A DNA stretch of 64,000 nucleotides, from positions 1-64,000 of the forward strand of contig NZ_OBQF01000007.1 of NCBI RefSeq assembly GCF_900220995.1, given 5' to 3'. This document shows positions 26,221-35,616 of the stretch, one piece after another (position 1 is the first letter of the stretch; each line of letters opens with the position of its first letter). The translations under genes were made by a program, and so were the position numbers. This DNA comes from Salinicoccus kekensis (lineage in GTDB: Bacteria > Bacillota > Bacilli > Staphylococcales > Salinicoccaceae). The notes under the pieces were generated by a model, which saw nothing but the letters and a program-made list of their open reading frames with translations, was not told the origin of the DNA and did not search any database.

Positions 26221-27327
26221 TTGAGTTCCGGACAAAAAGAGGCGATTAAAATAGGATTTGCCTATGTCGGGGTCGTGCTTGGTGCAGGATTCTCGACGGG
26301 ACAGGAAATCCTTCAATTTTTCACTAACTTTGGAATGATGAGTTTTGCGACGGTGATTCTATCAGCGCTCGTCATCATGTTCATAGGCAGACAGGCAGCC
26401 AAACTCGGGCACAGGATGGAGGCGGACTCCCACCTTGGGCCGATCAAACTGTTATTCGGGGAAAGGCTCGGTACTGTAGTGGATTATATTTTAATATTCT
26501 TTTTATATGGTGTGATGATCATCATGCTTGCAGGCGGCGGGTCTGCATTCAATGAAAGTTTCGGATTGCCGGCGTGGCTCGGTTCACTGCTTATGGCAAT
26601 CGCTGTACTGATCACTTTGACGATGAACTTCAATAAGATTTTGACGACACTCGGTGCAGTGACACCTGCGCTGATCATCATCGTCATGGTGATTGCAGCC
26701 TACAGTATGTTCAACCCATCCGTACCTTTGAGTGAAGCCGTGCAATACACGGACATAGAAAAGACGCCGACGGGGATATGGTGGCTTGAGGCCATCACAT
26801 ACAGCGGCATCGTGCTCGCAATGGCATTCAGCATATTGTCCATCGTCGGATCACAGTCCACGATGAAGGTCGCAAAACGCGGCGGACTGTATGGCGGAAT
26901 CATTTTACTTATACTCATGCTGCTGATGAACGGCGGGCTGCTGGCGAAGATTGATGTGACGTCAGCTGCTGATCTGCCGACTTTGATACTTGCAGCGGAG
27001 ATCCATCCGTTACTGTCATTGGCGCTCACGATCGTGATGCTCCTCATCATTTATAATACGGCTGTGGGCATGCTTTACCCGTTCCTGTCCAGATTCTGGA
27101 CGCCGTATACGAGGAAGTATAAGATCGCACTGGTTACAAGCGTCACCGTCGGTTATTTCCTGAGCCTGGTCGGCTTCGTCGACCTCGTGAACTTCTTCTA
27201 CCCGATACTCGGTTACCTCGGCATTGCGATTGCCGTGCTGCTGAGTGCACTGTGGGTGAAGAGCAAGATCACGGGCGGTCTCGACATCAAGCCGCAGGTC
27301 AAGGTCAAAGGACCTAAACGGATATAA
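26221..27327 (+). CDS. ykvI: YkvI-family membrane transporter, second copy
   Basis: 368 residues, ten or so helices, clearly paralogous to the protein at 20311-21381 (shared GAGFSTGQEILQFFTN and IGRQAAKLGHRMEADSH). Substrate unknown. The TTG start is preceded by AGGAGATGATC. It is divergent from the broken amidase gene. The C-terminal tail (KPQVKVKGPKRI) is basic and cytoplasmic. The two copies bracket the TRAP operon and the amidase. Confidence 0.85.
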   Translation: MSSGQKEAIKIGFAYVGVVLGAGFSTGQEILQFFTNFGMMSFATVILSALVIMFIGRQAAKLGHRMEADSHLGPIKLLFGERLGTVVDYILIFFLYGVMIIMLAGGGSAFNESFGLPAWLGSLLMAIAVLITLTMNFNKILTTLGAVTPALIIIVMVIAAYSMFNPSVPLSEAVQYTDIEKTPTGIWWLEAITYSGIVLAMAFSILSIVGSQSTMKVAKRGGLYGGIILLILMLLMNGGLLAKIDVTSAADLPTLILAAEIHPLLSLALTIVMLLIIYNTAVGMLYPFLSRFWTPYTRKYKIALVTSVTVGYFLSLVGFVDLVNFFYPILGYLGIAIAVLLSALWVKSKITGGLDIKPQVKVKGPKRI

Positions 27328-27358
27328 TATAATAGTAGATTTTGAGGATTTGAGGGTG

Positions 27359-27390
27359 GCCACCAAGCCGAGGGTTTTGGTGGCTTTTTT
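27359..27390 (+). terminator. Terminator of the second ykvI-like gene
   Basis: 8-bp stem GCCACCAA / TTGGTGGC followed by six T. Confidence 0.88.
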
Positions 27391-27457
27391 CTATGCGCGG
27401 CGGAGGTGGAGTACTTCACGGGCGGCCGTCCATCGGAGTGATGGTTTTTATTCCACT

Positions 27458-27483
27458 GTTTCAATATAAAGATGAAGGGGAAT
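27458..27483 (+). promoter_or_regulatory. Sigma-B-type promoter of the YsnF-like stress gene
   Basis: GTTTCA (27458-27463), 14 bases, GGGAAT (27478-27483), one mismatch from the sigma-B consensus GTTTAA-N12-15-GGGWAW. It lies about 40 bases before the start of a YsnF/17M-type general stress gene, and the same arrangement with the same spacing recurs in front of the PNPOx gene at 48736-49170. Confidence 0.7.
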
Positions 27484-27524
27484 ACATAAGTTGATATATG
27501 TTATTGATAATGGAGGCTGAATAT

Positions 27525-28382
27525 ATGGGCAGAATAGAATCGTTTACTACTGAAAGGGTATTGATGGACAGGATCGGACAATTGAAATCTGATGGTCTGT
27601 CGGAGGACCGGATGACGGTCATTTCGAATTTCGGGCTTGAGGATACGCGGTCAAGATTTCCAGAGCTCGGGAATAAGACGACGGACGCCGATCCGTGGGA
27701 GAAGATCGTTGCATGGTTCCAGGGTGACGATCCGGACAATAAGGTGATCGACACGTTCGAGCTCACCGACCGGGAGAAGGAGGAGTACCGGAATCATCTG
27801 GAGGCCGGGCGTATGCTCCTCTACATCGACTATGATGATCATTCTTTCTACCGGTTCACGGAGAGTGATGATACGTATGATTATGATGATCCGGAACGTC
27901 CGCGCCGTCCGGTGAAGCTCGGCCACACCGTGGAGAATGACCTTGAGGCTAAGACGCGGGTGCCGGGCACCGATGAAGAGACGCTGCAGCTGCGTAAGGA
28001 AGAGGTCGTGGTCGACAAGGATACGCACCAGGTCGGCGAAGTCGTCGTGGACAAGTATACGGACTCTGAGGTCCAGGAGTTTGATGTGCCCGTCGACCGT
28101 GAGGAAGTGACGGTCGAGCGCCGGGAGATCGAGGGCGAGCCTTTGTTTGAGGAGTACAGCTATGATGATACAGGCGATGATGAAGGCACCATCCGCATCC
28201 CGATCACGAAGGAGCGCATCAAGATTGTAAAAGAGCATGTGGTGACCGAGGAAGTCATCATCCGGAAGCGGATCGTGACGGAGAATAAGCACATCTCGGA
28301 AGTCGTCCACCGTGAGAATATTGATGTGACCGAGAAGCGCAATCCGGGTGAAGTTTCTAGTGACTTGGATAAGCGGTTGTAG
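27525..28382 (+). CDS. ysnF: General stress protein with 17M-like and YsnF/AvaK (DUF2382) domains
   Basis: 285 residues. The N-terminal 100 residues (RIESFTTERVLMDRIGQLKSDGLSEDRMTVIS) form a heat-induced stress protein 17M-like domain. The C-terminal half is a YsnF/AvaK domain with LRKEEVVVDKDTHQVGEVVV, DVPVDREEVTVERR and the repeated VTEEVIIRKRIVTE pattern. Very charged and without a signal, so cytoplasmic. The ATG at 27525 is preceded by GGAGG. The next gene repeats its N-terminal domain alone. Sigma-B control is indicated by the promoter. Confidence 0.85.
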   Translation: MGRIESFTTERVLMDRIGQLKSDGLSEDRMTVISNFGLEDTRSRFPELGNKTTDADPWEKIVAWFQGDDPDNKVIDTFELTDREKEEYRNHLEAGRMLLYIDYDDHSFYRFTESDDTYDYDDPERPRRPVKLGHTVENDLEAKTRVPGTDEETLQLRKEEVVVDKDTHQVGEVVVDKYTDSEVQEFDVPVDREEVTVERREIEGEPLFEEYSYDDTGDDEGTIRIPITKERIKIVKEHVVTEEVIIRKRIVTENKHISEVVHRENIDVTEKRNPGEVSSDLDKRL

Positions 28383-28462
28383 TTTTGAGTTGGAGTGCGA
28401 GGGGTTTTCCCTTCGTGCTCCTTTTTAATTGTGGCTAAAAACCGAAAATTGGGGGTTGAGGG

Positions 28463-28488
28463 GTTGTGCAGACCGTCATTTCAGGAAT
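28463..28488 (+). promoter_or_regulatory. Possible degenerate sigma-B-type promoter
   Basis: GTTGTG, 14 bases, AGGAAT, 48 bases before the next ATG. The -10-like part fits at five of six positions, the -35-like part only at the GTT. Listed because spacing and gene type match the better sites at 27458 and 49193. Confidence 0.3.
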
Positions 28489-28535
28489 GATTCTGTTAAA
28501 ATGAAATTATTGAAAATAGACTGCAGGAGGACGAC

Positions 28536-28850
28536 ATGGCTAAAATCGAATCGTTTCCAAGCCAAGCACTGTTGATAGAAAGAATCGAAAAGCACCTGGC
28601 AGAAGGTGTCCCCGAGGAACGGATGACGGTCATCGCCAATACCGACTTGAAGAAAGTGAGATCCGAGTATCCAGGCATCCGGAATGAATCGAAGGATATC
28701 GGCCCGTGGGAGAAGTTTATTTCGATCATGGCTGTGAAGAGCCGGGAGGAAAAGGAACTGGATAAGCTCGATGATCTGACCGAGCATGAAAAATACGTGT
28801 ACCGGAAGGCACTGGAAGATAATCAGACGGTGCTGTATATCGGGGAATGA
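28536..28850 (+). CDS. Small 17M-like stress protein
   Basis: 104 residues. It is homologous to the first domain of the preceding gene: KIESFPSQALLIERIEKHLAEGVPEERMTVIAN, then PWEKFISIM and DDLTEHEKYVYRKALEDNQTVLYIG. No YsnF domain follows. Soluble, acidic. RBS AGGAGG. Probably a general stress protein produced with the larger paralogue. Confidence 0.75.
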   Translation: MAKIESFPSQALLIERIEKHLAEGVPEERMTVIANTDLKKVRSEYPGIRNESKDIGPWEKFISIMAVKSREEKELDKLDDLTEHEKYVYRKALEDNQTVLYIGE

Positions 28851-28856
28851 GAATGG

Positions 28857-28883
28857 GGCTCCTTCGGGGGGCCCTGTTTTTGT
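28857..28883 (+). terminator. Terminator of the 17M-like gene
   Basis: GGGCTCC / GGGGGCCC stem (one G-U) with a TTCG-type loop, followed by TGTTTTTG. Confidence 0.75.
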
Positions 28884-28909
28884 GTGGTGGAGAGTTTGAA
28901 GGCATGTGG

Positions 28910-29117
28910 CTGTTTAGTTAGCCTTGGAATTACATGTTAACTGAACACTTGAGGGGCGTTACTGTTTAGTTAGACTTGGAATCGCATGCTAAATGAACAC
29001 TTGAGGGGCGTTACTGTTTAGTTAGACTTGGAATCGCATGCTAAGTGAACACTTGAGGGGCGTTACTATTTAGTTAGACTTGGAATCGCATGCTAAATGA
29101 ACACTTGGAGGCTGGTG
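28910..29117. repeat. Tandem array of a 52-bp hairpin unit (4 copies)
   Basis: TGTTTAGTTAG and close variants begin at 28911, 28963, 29015 and 29067, exactly 52 bases apart. Each unit has arms related to GTTTAGTTAG and CTAAATGAAC around a 15-base loop, then CACTTGAGGGGCGTTAC. No reading frame. It is directly followed by a second, unrelated array in the same 500-base gap. Confidence 0.92.
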
Positions 29118-29363
29118 CTGCTCACTCGTGATGATATTTAGGGCTGAGTAAGCAAGATTTTGTCTTCCCTGCTCATTCGTGAGGATATCCAGACCTGAGT
29201 AAGCAGAATTTTGCTCTTCCTGCTCATTCGTGATGATTTTCAGGTCTGAGTAAGCAGAATTTTGCTCTTCCTGCTCATTCGTGATGATATTCAGGGCTGA
29301 GTAAGCAGAATTTTATCTTCCCTGCTCATTCGTGGTGATATTCATCCTCGAGTGAGCAGGTTT
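29118..29363. repeat. Tandem array of a 51-bp hairpin unit (5 copies), last copy forms a terminator
   Basis: CTGCTCA recurs at 29118, 29169, 29220, 29271 and 29322, 51 bases apart. Each unit has arms CTGCTCATTCG and CTGAGTAAGCAG that pair with G-U wobbles. In the final copy the second arm is CGAGTGAGCAGG and is followed by TTTTTAT, so this copy is a good intrinsic terminator reading rightward. The array ends at the stop codon of the MBL gene. Confidence 0.92.
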
Positions 29364-30098
29364 TTATATTTGAATGACCATGCCGGTTTCGGCGAGGGTT
29401 ACATCTTTGAGGCCTGCGGATTTTGCAGTCTGGAGCAGCTCCTCGGTGTTCCCGTAATGCGGGAGATGTGAGAGTATGGTTCTTTTGGCCTGTGACTCTT
29501 CTGCAAGAAGGGCCGCTTCTTCTGCGTTCAAGTGGCCGAGACGCTTCGCATCCTCCCCTTCGTAGTGGCTGCATTCGGTGATGAGGACATCGGCGTTCTC
29601 TGCGAACTTGGAAAGGCTCTTCTTATAGCTCGTGTCCGCAGTGTAGACGAGTGTTTTCTCTTCGTCGTCAACGATCTTCATCGCATAGGTCTCCACCGGA
29701 TGCGTGTTCTTGTGGAACGTCACTGTGAACGGGCCGACGTTGAAGGTGCTGTTTTTATTGTAGGCGTGGAATTTATTGAAGTTCGTGTCCTCCACCTGCC
29801 TTGCGATATCGTTGTCCGCGGGGCCGTATATATGAAGGCGCTCGTCGGCCTGGTCGATATATGTGCCGATCATGCGGCCGAACATGAATGCGCCGAGGTC
29901 GACGGAATGGTCGTAATGGTAATGCGACAGGAAGAGGTGGTTCAGTTCATTCAGCTCGATGTAGTTCTGGACATGCGCGGCCACCCCGCTTCCGGCATCC
30001 AGCAGTATCGCGAAACCGTCCTTTTCGACGAGGTATCCGGATGTGGGTTCATTCTTTTTCGGGAAACCGCCCCACATGCCGACGATTGTACATTTCAT
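29364..30098 (-). CDS. MBL-fold metallo-hydrolase (YhfI/RNase Z-like group)
   Basis: 244 residues, metallo-beta-lactamase fold. Zinc motif HYHYDH followed by SVDLGAF, then THPVETYAMKI, YTADTSY and ECSHYEGEDAKRLGHLNAEEAA, ending with SHLPHYG. The order matches cytoplasmic RNase Z-like hydrolases such as YhfI; substrate unknown. The ATG at 30098 is preceded by GAGGAG, which excludes an ATG seven codons upstream. Single gene, divergent from the SNF2 helicase gene. Confidence 0.85.
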   Translation of the reverse strand: MKCTIVGMWGGFPKKNEPTSGYLVEKDGFAILLDAGSGVAAHVQNYIELNELNHLFLSHYHYDHSVDLGAFMFGRMIGTYIDQADERLHIYGPADNDIARQVEDTNFNKFHAYNKNSTFNVGPFTVTFHKNTHPVETYAMKIVDDEEKTLVYTADTSYKKSLSKFAENADVLITECSHYEGEDAKRLGHLNAEEAALLAEESQAKRTILSHLPHYGNTEELLQTAKSAGLKDVTLAETGMVIQI

Positions 30099-30234
30099 TG
30101 AAGACACTCCTCTACTCATAATGATTGATGTAAATTCATCATATCATGGTATCATTAAGGGATCGAAGTTTTTTATTCTAATAGGTTTGGCTGCGATGAA
30201 GTATGACGACTATTTTTAAAACGGAGTGTTGAAC

Positions 30235-33200
30235 ATGCAGGTGACTGAGAATTTCATCCGTTATTTACATACGGATACGATATATAAAAGAGGCAGGATG
30301 TACTATGTGGAGGGCCGGGTGAATAACCTCACGCACGATGCGGGTTCGGATACGTGGCGGGCGCAGGTCACAGGGAGCCGGACATATAATACGCGCATCG
30401 TGGTGCACAGTTCGTATGTCAGGAATTACTGCGACTGTCCGGCGTATGAAGGGAACAATAAATGCAAGCACACATGCGCGACGCTTTTTGCGGTGTCGGT
30501 GGCTCAAGCTGGGGCCAGGCATCCTGACACACCGCCCCGCCCTGTTGCCGATGCAGAGACGGACGGGCCGAAGTATCATCCGGCCGAAAACCTGATGCGG
30601 TTTTTGGGCGGCATCCGGACGGAGGCGCCGGAACCTTCCGGTTCCAAGGGGTTGCTTAAAGTTGAATTCACACTCAGGACGTATATGCCGGGGTATTATT
30701 TCCGGCTGAAGGAGACGTTCAATATACAGATGCGGGTCGGCGAGGAACGCCTGTATGTGGTGAAGGACATCCGTGATTTTCTGCATGCCATCACCCATAA
30801 CAACGCCCTGATGTTCGGGAAGAACTTCACCTTCGATCCGGAGCTCCATCACTTTTCCGCTGAAGACCAGGTCGTGATCGATAAACTGCTGGAAATCAGG
30901 AAGACGGAGATCTTCTATGAGAACAGTGCAGATTATACCCCTGCGCGTAAAAAGGGGAAAGAGATGCTGATCCCTGCGAATATGGCGGATGATCTGATCA
31001 TGAAGCTCCAGTACGTCGATTGCAAATTTGAAAATGAAGACTTCAAATACGGCCAGTTGAAGGTCGATGACGGCGATTTGCCGTTCACGTTTGCTTTGGA
31101 CGGCGGGGAGGATGACCATTACCTGTTGAAGATTGCGGACCATTCGGCAGGGTTTCATTATGATGCCTACAGCTGGTATGTGTCGGACGGCACAATGTAT
31201 AAATTGACCGAGGCACAGAACCGGGCACTCCAGCCATTCACCGAATACCTCGAGGAAGGCATGTCGCCGGATATTCCGATATCGTCCGAACAGATCGGCG
31301 ATTTCATCTCGGGCACCCTGCCGAAACTGAAGGCCATCAGCAACGTCCGGTTATCCGAAAGCATCGCTGAAAATGTAGCGGATCCGGAGCTCGAGCCGCG
31401 TGTGTATGTCGACGGGACGGACTACAGCCTTGAGGTGCGGCTCGAGTACCATTATGATGCCGTCATCATCAATCCTTTCGCGGGCACGGTGGAAAACCAT
31501 GATTCTGCGGATAAGATACTCATCCGCGATTCCGAACAGGAAGACCGCATCATGGGCATACTCGAAAACTCCGGACTCAAAGTGAGCGATGGCAGGCTGT
31601 ATACAAATTATGACGATGAGCTGTTCGAGTTCCTGCATGAGACACTGCCGGTGCTTGAGGGTCTCGCTGAGATCTTTATCGCACCTGCCGTGAAATCCAT
31701 GATACTGCCGGATGCGCCGAAAGGCACGGTCGAGGTGAATGCACCCGGCGGGAACTTCCTTGAAGTGAACTTTAATTTAGAAGGCATCAGTGCGGATGAC
31801 ATCACGGCAGTGCTTGAAGCGGTCAATGAGAAAAGGAAATATGTCCGGCTGCCGGGCGGTGCTTTCGTATCCCTCGAGGATGAGAGCCTGGAGGAAGTGG
31901 CGGAAGTCCACCGTTCAATCAAGGATAAATCGACTGTGGATGACGACGGCATGATGACGCTGCCGCTCTACCACGGCATGTTCGTGGAAAACCAGATGGC
32001 GGACCTTCAGTTCAACACGCCTGAATTCGGGAAGAATTTCAGGAACTTCATCGAAGCGGTGAAGCGGCCGGAGGAACAGCAGCTTTCGGTGCCTTCCGGG
32101 TTGCAAGCGGATCTCAGGGATTATCAGGAGACCGGCTTCAAATGGATGAAGTCGTTGTCCCGCTACGGCCTCGGCGGCATTTTGGCCGATGACATGGGGC
32201 TCGGGAAGACCGTCCAGTGCATCACGTATATACTGTCGGAAATTGATGAGGATGTTGGTGAGGATGTGCCCTTCCTGATCGTTGCGCCCGCGTCGCTTGT
32301 CTACAACTGGCGGAATGAGTTCCAGAAGTTTGCGCCCGGCTTGAATGTGGCAGTTGCTGCGGGAACGAAGCCTGAGCGCCGGGAAGTGCTTGAGGGGCCG
32401 GTGCCGGATGTGTATATCACTTCCTATCATACACTGCGTCAGGATCTGGAGTGGTACGAGGGACGCATGTTCCATACACTGATTCTCGATGAAGCCCAGG
32501 CGATCAAGAACTACCAGACCAAGATTTCAAAAGCCGTGAGGCAGATCCAGGCGCCGAAGCGGTTTGCACTCTCCGGCACCCCAGTCGAAAATTCGATGGA
32601 TGAGCTGTGGGCCGTGTTCCAGTCGGTGATGCCGGGGTTTTTATTCGACCAGAAGACGTTCCGGGCACAGGAACCGGAGACGATCGCGCGGCTTGTTAAG
32701 CCCTTTATTCTAAGAAGGTTGAAGGAAGATGTATTGACGGAGCTGCCGGATAGGATCGAGAGCATCCATTATTCCGAGATGAATAAGGAGCAGAAGAAGC
32801 TGTATCTGGCGTATCTGAACAGGATTCAGGCGGAGGCGGCGGAATCGCTCGCGACGGAGGGGCTGCAGAAGGGCCGGCTGAAGATTTTAGCGGGGCTTAC
32901 GCGGCTGAGGCAGCTGTGCTGCCACCCTTCGTTGTTTGTGGATGATTATGCGGGGGATTCCGGTAAGCTTGAGGCGCTGCGCGAGATCATTGAAAATGCG
33001 CGGGAAAACGGGCAGCGAATGTTGATATTTTCCCAGTTCCCGAGCATGCTTCGGATCATCCGTGAGAAATTGGAGGCTGCCGGACGGAGCAGCTATTACC
33101 TGGATGGACAGACGCCGGGTGCCGAGCGTGTGCGTCTGGTCGAGGCGTTCAATGAAGGCGCTGAGGATATCTTTTTGATTTCCTTGAAGGCCGGCGGTAC

Positions 33201-33471
33201 GGGGCTGAATTTGACCGGTGCCGATACGGTTGTGCTGTATGACTTGTGGTGGAACCCGGCGATTGAGGAACAGGCCATCGGGCGCGCTCACCGCATGGGG
33301 CAGAAGAATGTCGTTCAGGTCATCCGGATGATTGCCCAGGGTACGATCGAGGAGAAGATCAACGAGATGCAGCAGGAGAAGAAGGAAATGATCGACAGCA
33401 TCATCCAGCCCGGCGAGGCGAAATTGTCCTCGATGTCTGAGGAGGATATCCGGGAGATACTGTCGATATAG
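30235..33471 (+). CDS. SWIM-domain SNF2-family helicase
   Basis: 1078 residues. A SWIM zinc finger near residue 68 (CDCPAYEGNNKCKHTCA) is followed by a long middle region, then the SNF2 ATPase with LADDMGLGKTVQCI near 650, the DEAQ box near 750, and a helicase C-terminal domain with QAIGRAHRMGQKNVVQVIRM. These DNA translocases are widespread in Firmicutes; they are thought to act in DNA repair or transcription recovery. No restriction partner is adjacent. The ATG at 30235 has GGAG nine bases before it. GC-rich like the neighbours. Confidence 0.9.
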   Translation: MQVTENFIRYLHTDTIYKRGRMYYVEGRVNNLTHDAGSDTWRAQVTGSRTYNTRIVVHSSYVRNYCDCPAYEGNNKCKHTCATLFAVSVAQAGARHPDTPPRPVADAETDGPKYHPAENLMRFLGGIRTEAPEPSGSKGLLKVEFTLRTYMPGYYFRLKETFNIQMRVGEERLYVVKDIRDFLHAITHNNALMFGKNFTFDPELHHFSAEDQVVIDKLLEIRKTEIFYENSADYTPARKKGKEMLIPANMADDLIMKLQYVDCKFENEDFKYGQLKVDDGDLPFTFALDGGEDDHYLLKIADHSAGFHYDAYSWYVSDGTMYKLTEAQNRALQPFTEYLEEGMSPDIPISSEQIGDFISGTLPKLKAISNVRLSESIAENVADPELEPRVYVDGTDYSLEVRLEYHYDAVIINPFAGTVENHDSADKILIRDSEQEDRIMGILENSGLKVSDGRLYTNYDDELFEFLHETLPVLEGLAEIFIAPAVKSMILPDAPKGTVEVNAPGGNFLEVNFNLEGISADDITAVLEAVNEKRKYVRLPGGAFVSLEDESLEEVAEVHRSIKDKSTVDDDGMMTLPLYHGMFVENQMADLQFNTPEFGKNFRNFIEAVKRPEEQQLSVPSGLQADLRDYQETGFKWMKSLSRYGLGGILADDMGLGKTVQCITYILSEIDEDVGEDVPFLIVAPASLVYNWRNEFQKFAPGLNVAVAAGTKPERREVLEGPVPDVYITSYHTLRQDLEWYEGRMFHTLILDEAQAIKNYQTKISKAVRQIQAPKRFALSGTPVENSMDELWAVFQSVMPGFLFDQKTFRAQEPETIARLVKPFILRRLKEDVLTELPDRIESIHYSEMNKEQKKLYLAYLNRIQAEAAESLATEGLQKGRLKILAGLTRLRQLCCHPSLFVDDYAGDSGKLEALREIIENARENGQRMLIFSQFPSMLRIIREKLEAAGRSSYYLDGQTPGAERVRLVEAFNEGAEDIFLISLKAGGTGLNLTGADTVVLYDLWWNPAIEEQAIGRAHRMGQKNVVQVIRMIAQGTIEEKINEMQQEKKEMIDSIIQPGEAKLSSMSEEDIREILSI

Positions 33472-33487
33472 GTGGTTTGGGGGCTAT

Positions 33488-33606
33488 CTATCGCTCAGTC
33501 GGCTTTCCCAGTGAGCGATGGAGAGGTTCTATCGCTCAATCAGCTCTCTCAGTGAGCGATGGGCGGCTTCTATCGCTCAAACGGCTTTCCGAGTGAGCGA
33601 TGGAGT
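33488..33606. repeat. Tandem array of a 41-bp hairpin unit (3 copies)
   Basis: ATCGCTCA begins at 33490, 33531 and 33572, 41 bases apart. Each copy is closed by TGAGCGAT after a 14-base loop, so every unit is a perfect 8-bp stem (10 with flanking wobbles). The spacer is about 11 bases. It sits between the helicase stop codon and the regular terminator. Confidence 0.92.
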
Positions 33607-33630
33607 TAATATAAACAGAAGATAAATTAA

Positions 33631-33670
33631 AAAATTGCCGGGACTTCATAAACTGAGTCCCGGCAATTTT
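33631..33670. terminator. Bidirectional terminator between the helicase and DUF2207 genes
   Basis: 15-bp perfect stem AAAATTGCCGGGACT / AGTCCCGGCAATTTT with a 10-base loop, T-rich on both exits. Confidence 0.92.
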
Positions 33671-33683
33671 ATTTTTATTATTT

Positions 33684-35426
33684 TTAGCGGGCGCCGCCGC
33701 CTCCACCACCGCCGGCACCGGCACCTCCGCCCATGCCTGTCGCGCCTCCTCCGCCTGAAGCGGCGGCTGAGGAGTTGGAGGATTGGAATCCGCCCTGGCC
33801 GAGGCCTTTCGACCAGGATTCGGATGCCAGGTGCGGTCCGTAGTAGTAATACATCATGTTCGGGTAAATCTGACTGCTGTCATCCGGGGTGAGTTTCGTG
33901 AGATGTTTCTGTACATCATCGCCCTCCCCGACCAGCACGCTCCAGATCATATGGGATTTGTATAAATCGTCATCCTGATAAATCCGGGTGTAGTCTTCTT
34001 TCAGGTAGTTCTTATACTGTGCGAGCTGATCCATCAACGCTTCACCCTTCTCCGTCGGTGCATCGATCGGTGCGGTGACGCCCCACACTTTATCCTCTGT
34101 GAAAGTGAAGTAGCCGTTTGCTTCGAGCCAGCGTTTCGAGTAGTACTCGAGTTCGTCAGCAAGCTTGCCGACTTCCTTCGCATGCTTCTTCGACCATTTC
34201 CGGAGCTGCTTTTCATCGATACGACCGCCCTCATCTGCCGCGTCAATCAGCATGCGCCAAAGCAGCGCGTCATAACCGGTTTCAAGCTCCTCTTCCTCGA
34301 GGTGTACGACCGTCTCCTTGAATGTATAGGAGTACCGGTCCTTCCAGGAAGCATAATCATGGATGGTGATTTCCGGCTTGCCTTTCGACAGTTTCTCACC
34401 CTGCTTCCGGTCGATCTCGATTGTGAGTCGCCCTTCATCCATCCACTTCATCAGGTAGGCCTGGAAAATCTCTTCGAAGTAGCTCATCCCCTGGTGCATC
34501 AGTACATATGAGATGCCCGCATAATCATCGACAGACGGCGGCGTCCCGGTTTCGAGACCTTTATTCCGCCGTTTCATGGTGGCCCCTGAATCCACATGCC
34601 CGCCTTTTGCCTGCCTTCTGGAATACTGGGTGAAAAAGGTGACGACTGCGGCAATAATCGCGCCGATGCCGCCGACGATTGCAGCAATCCATCCGGCACC
34701 GAGGCTGCCGTCGTCATAGATCGAGCCGTCCTGTGCTGCGGCCGCCTCGTCTTCCAAAGTCCCGTCATCGGTGACGTCCGTATTGTAGGTGCCTTCCGGG
34801 AAATGCATGAGCAGCACGACATCATTGTCGCTGGTCAGTGTATCCCCGGCCGTCCAGCGGATTGCGTCGCCGACCGACACGATATCCCCCTCGAAGCCGA
34901 AGCCCCAGAATCGGATTTCCTCATCATCGAGCGGAACGTCGGAAGTCACTTCCATCACGAAATTTTCCGTCGGGATTTCAGTGAACGTATCGAAATTCCA
35001 ATAAAGCGACTGGCCGTCCTCAAGGTTGCGCACGACGTTCTCCAAAGTGTAGTTCACGACATACGTCTGCTCGCCGTACTCGCCGATGCCCCATACAAGC
35101 TCCGTACCCTCATCCGTGTCGAGCACGCCGTAACGGCCCGCCTTATCTTCAAGATCCGCATCCGTGTTCCAGTCCGGCTCCTCGGTGAACCCCTCTACGG
35201 AGAAATCCGTGATCTCCACTTCATCCATGTCCGAATCGTTGAACACGATATAATTCTCGGTGCCCTCGGACATATCCGCCTGGCGCGTCTCCGTCACGGT
35301 CACAGACCCGTCCTCATTGATCACCACATCCATCTGCATGCTGGTGATTTCGTTGGCCTGCACATTTAAACTGAGCATCAGCACCGCTGCGACAGTGAGC
35401 ATCATCCCCAAAATATGTTTCATCAT
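33684..35426 (-). CDS. DUF2207 membrane protein with glycine-rich C-terminus
   Basis: 580 residues. A signal peptide (cut after VQANE or thereabouts) is followed by a DUF2207 extracellular beta domain (MDVVINEDGSVTVTETRQADMSEG to MHFPEGTYN), a transmembrane helix near residue 245 (WIAAIVGGIGAIIAAVVTFF), a cytoplasmic helical region of about 270 residues, and a tail of almost pure glycine and alanine (GGGGATGMGGGAGAGGGG). This is the usual form of the YciQ-like proteins; function unknown. Confidence 0.85.
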   Translation of the reverse strand: MMKHILGMMLTVAAVLMLSLNVQANEITSMQMDVVINEDGSVTVTETRQADMSEGTENYIVFNDSDMDEVEITDFSVEGFTEEPDWNTDADLEDKAGRYGVLDTDEGTELVWGIGEYGEQTYVVNYTLENVVRNLEDGQSLYWNFDTFTEIPTENFVMEVTSDVPLDDEEIRFWGFGFEGDIVSVGDAIRWTAGDTLTSDNDVVLLMHFPEGTYNTDVTDDGTLEDEAAAAQDGSIYDDGSLGAGWIAAIVGGIGAIIAAVVTFFTQYSRRQAKGGHVDSGATMKRRNKGLETGTPPSVDDYAGISYVLMHQGMSYFEEIFQAYLMKWMDEGRLTIEIDRKQGEKLSKGKPEITIHDYASWKDRYSYTFKETVVHLEEEELETGYDALLWRMLIDAADEGGRIDEKQLRKWSKKHAKEVGKLADELEYYSKRWLEANGYFTFTEDKVWGVTAPIDAPTEKGEALMDQLAQYKNYLKEDYTRIYQDDDLYKSHMIWSVLVGEGDDVQKHLTKLTPDDSSQIYPNMMYYYYGPHLASESWSKGLGQGGFQSSNSSAAASGGGGATGMGGGAGAGGGGGGGAR

Positions 35427-35616
35427 TCTTCCCCTTTCAAGATGCCTCTCTTCAGTTTAAATTTTACCATGAAATGAAGGAATACAGTTCCCAAGCTATA
35501 AAAATAAATTAACAAAGTATATTTTCATGATAAATATTTTACTCACAATACATTCATGGCCTAGCAGCTTCCTTCCTCCAGGATGTTGTTAAACCATGAT
35601 TTAAAATGATAGCAAT

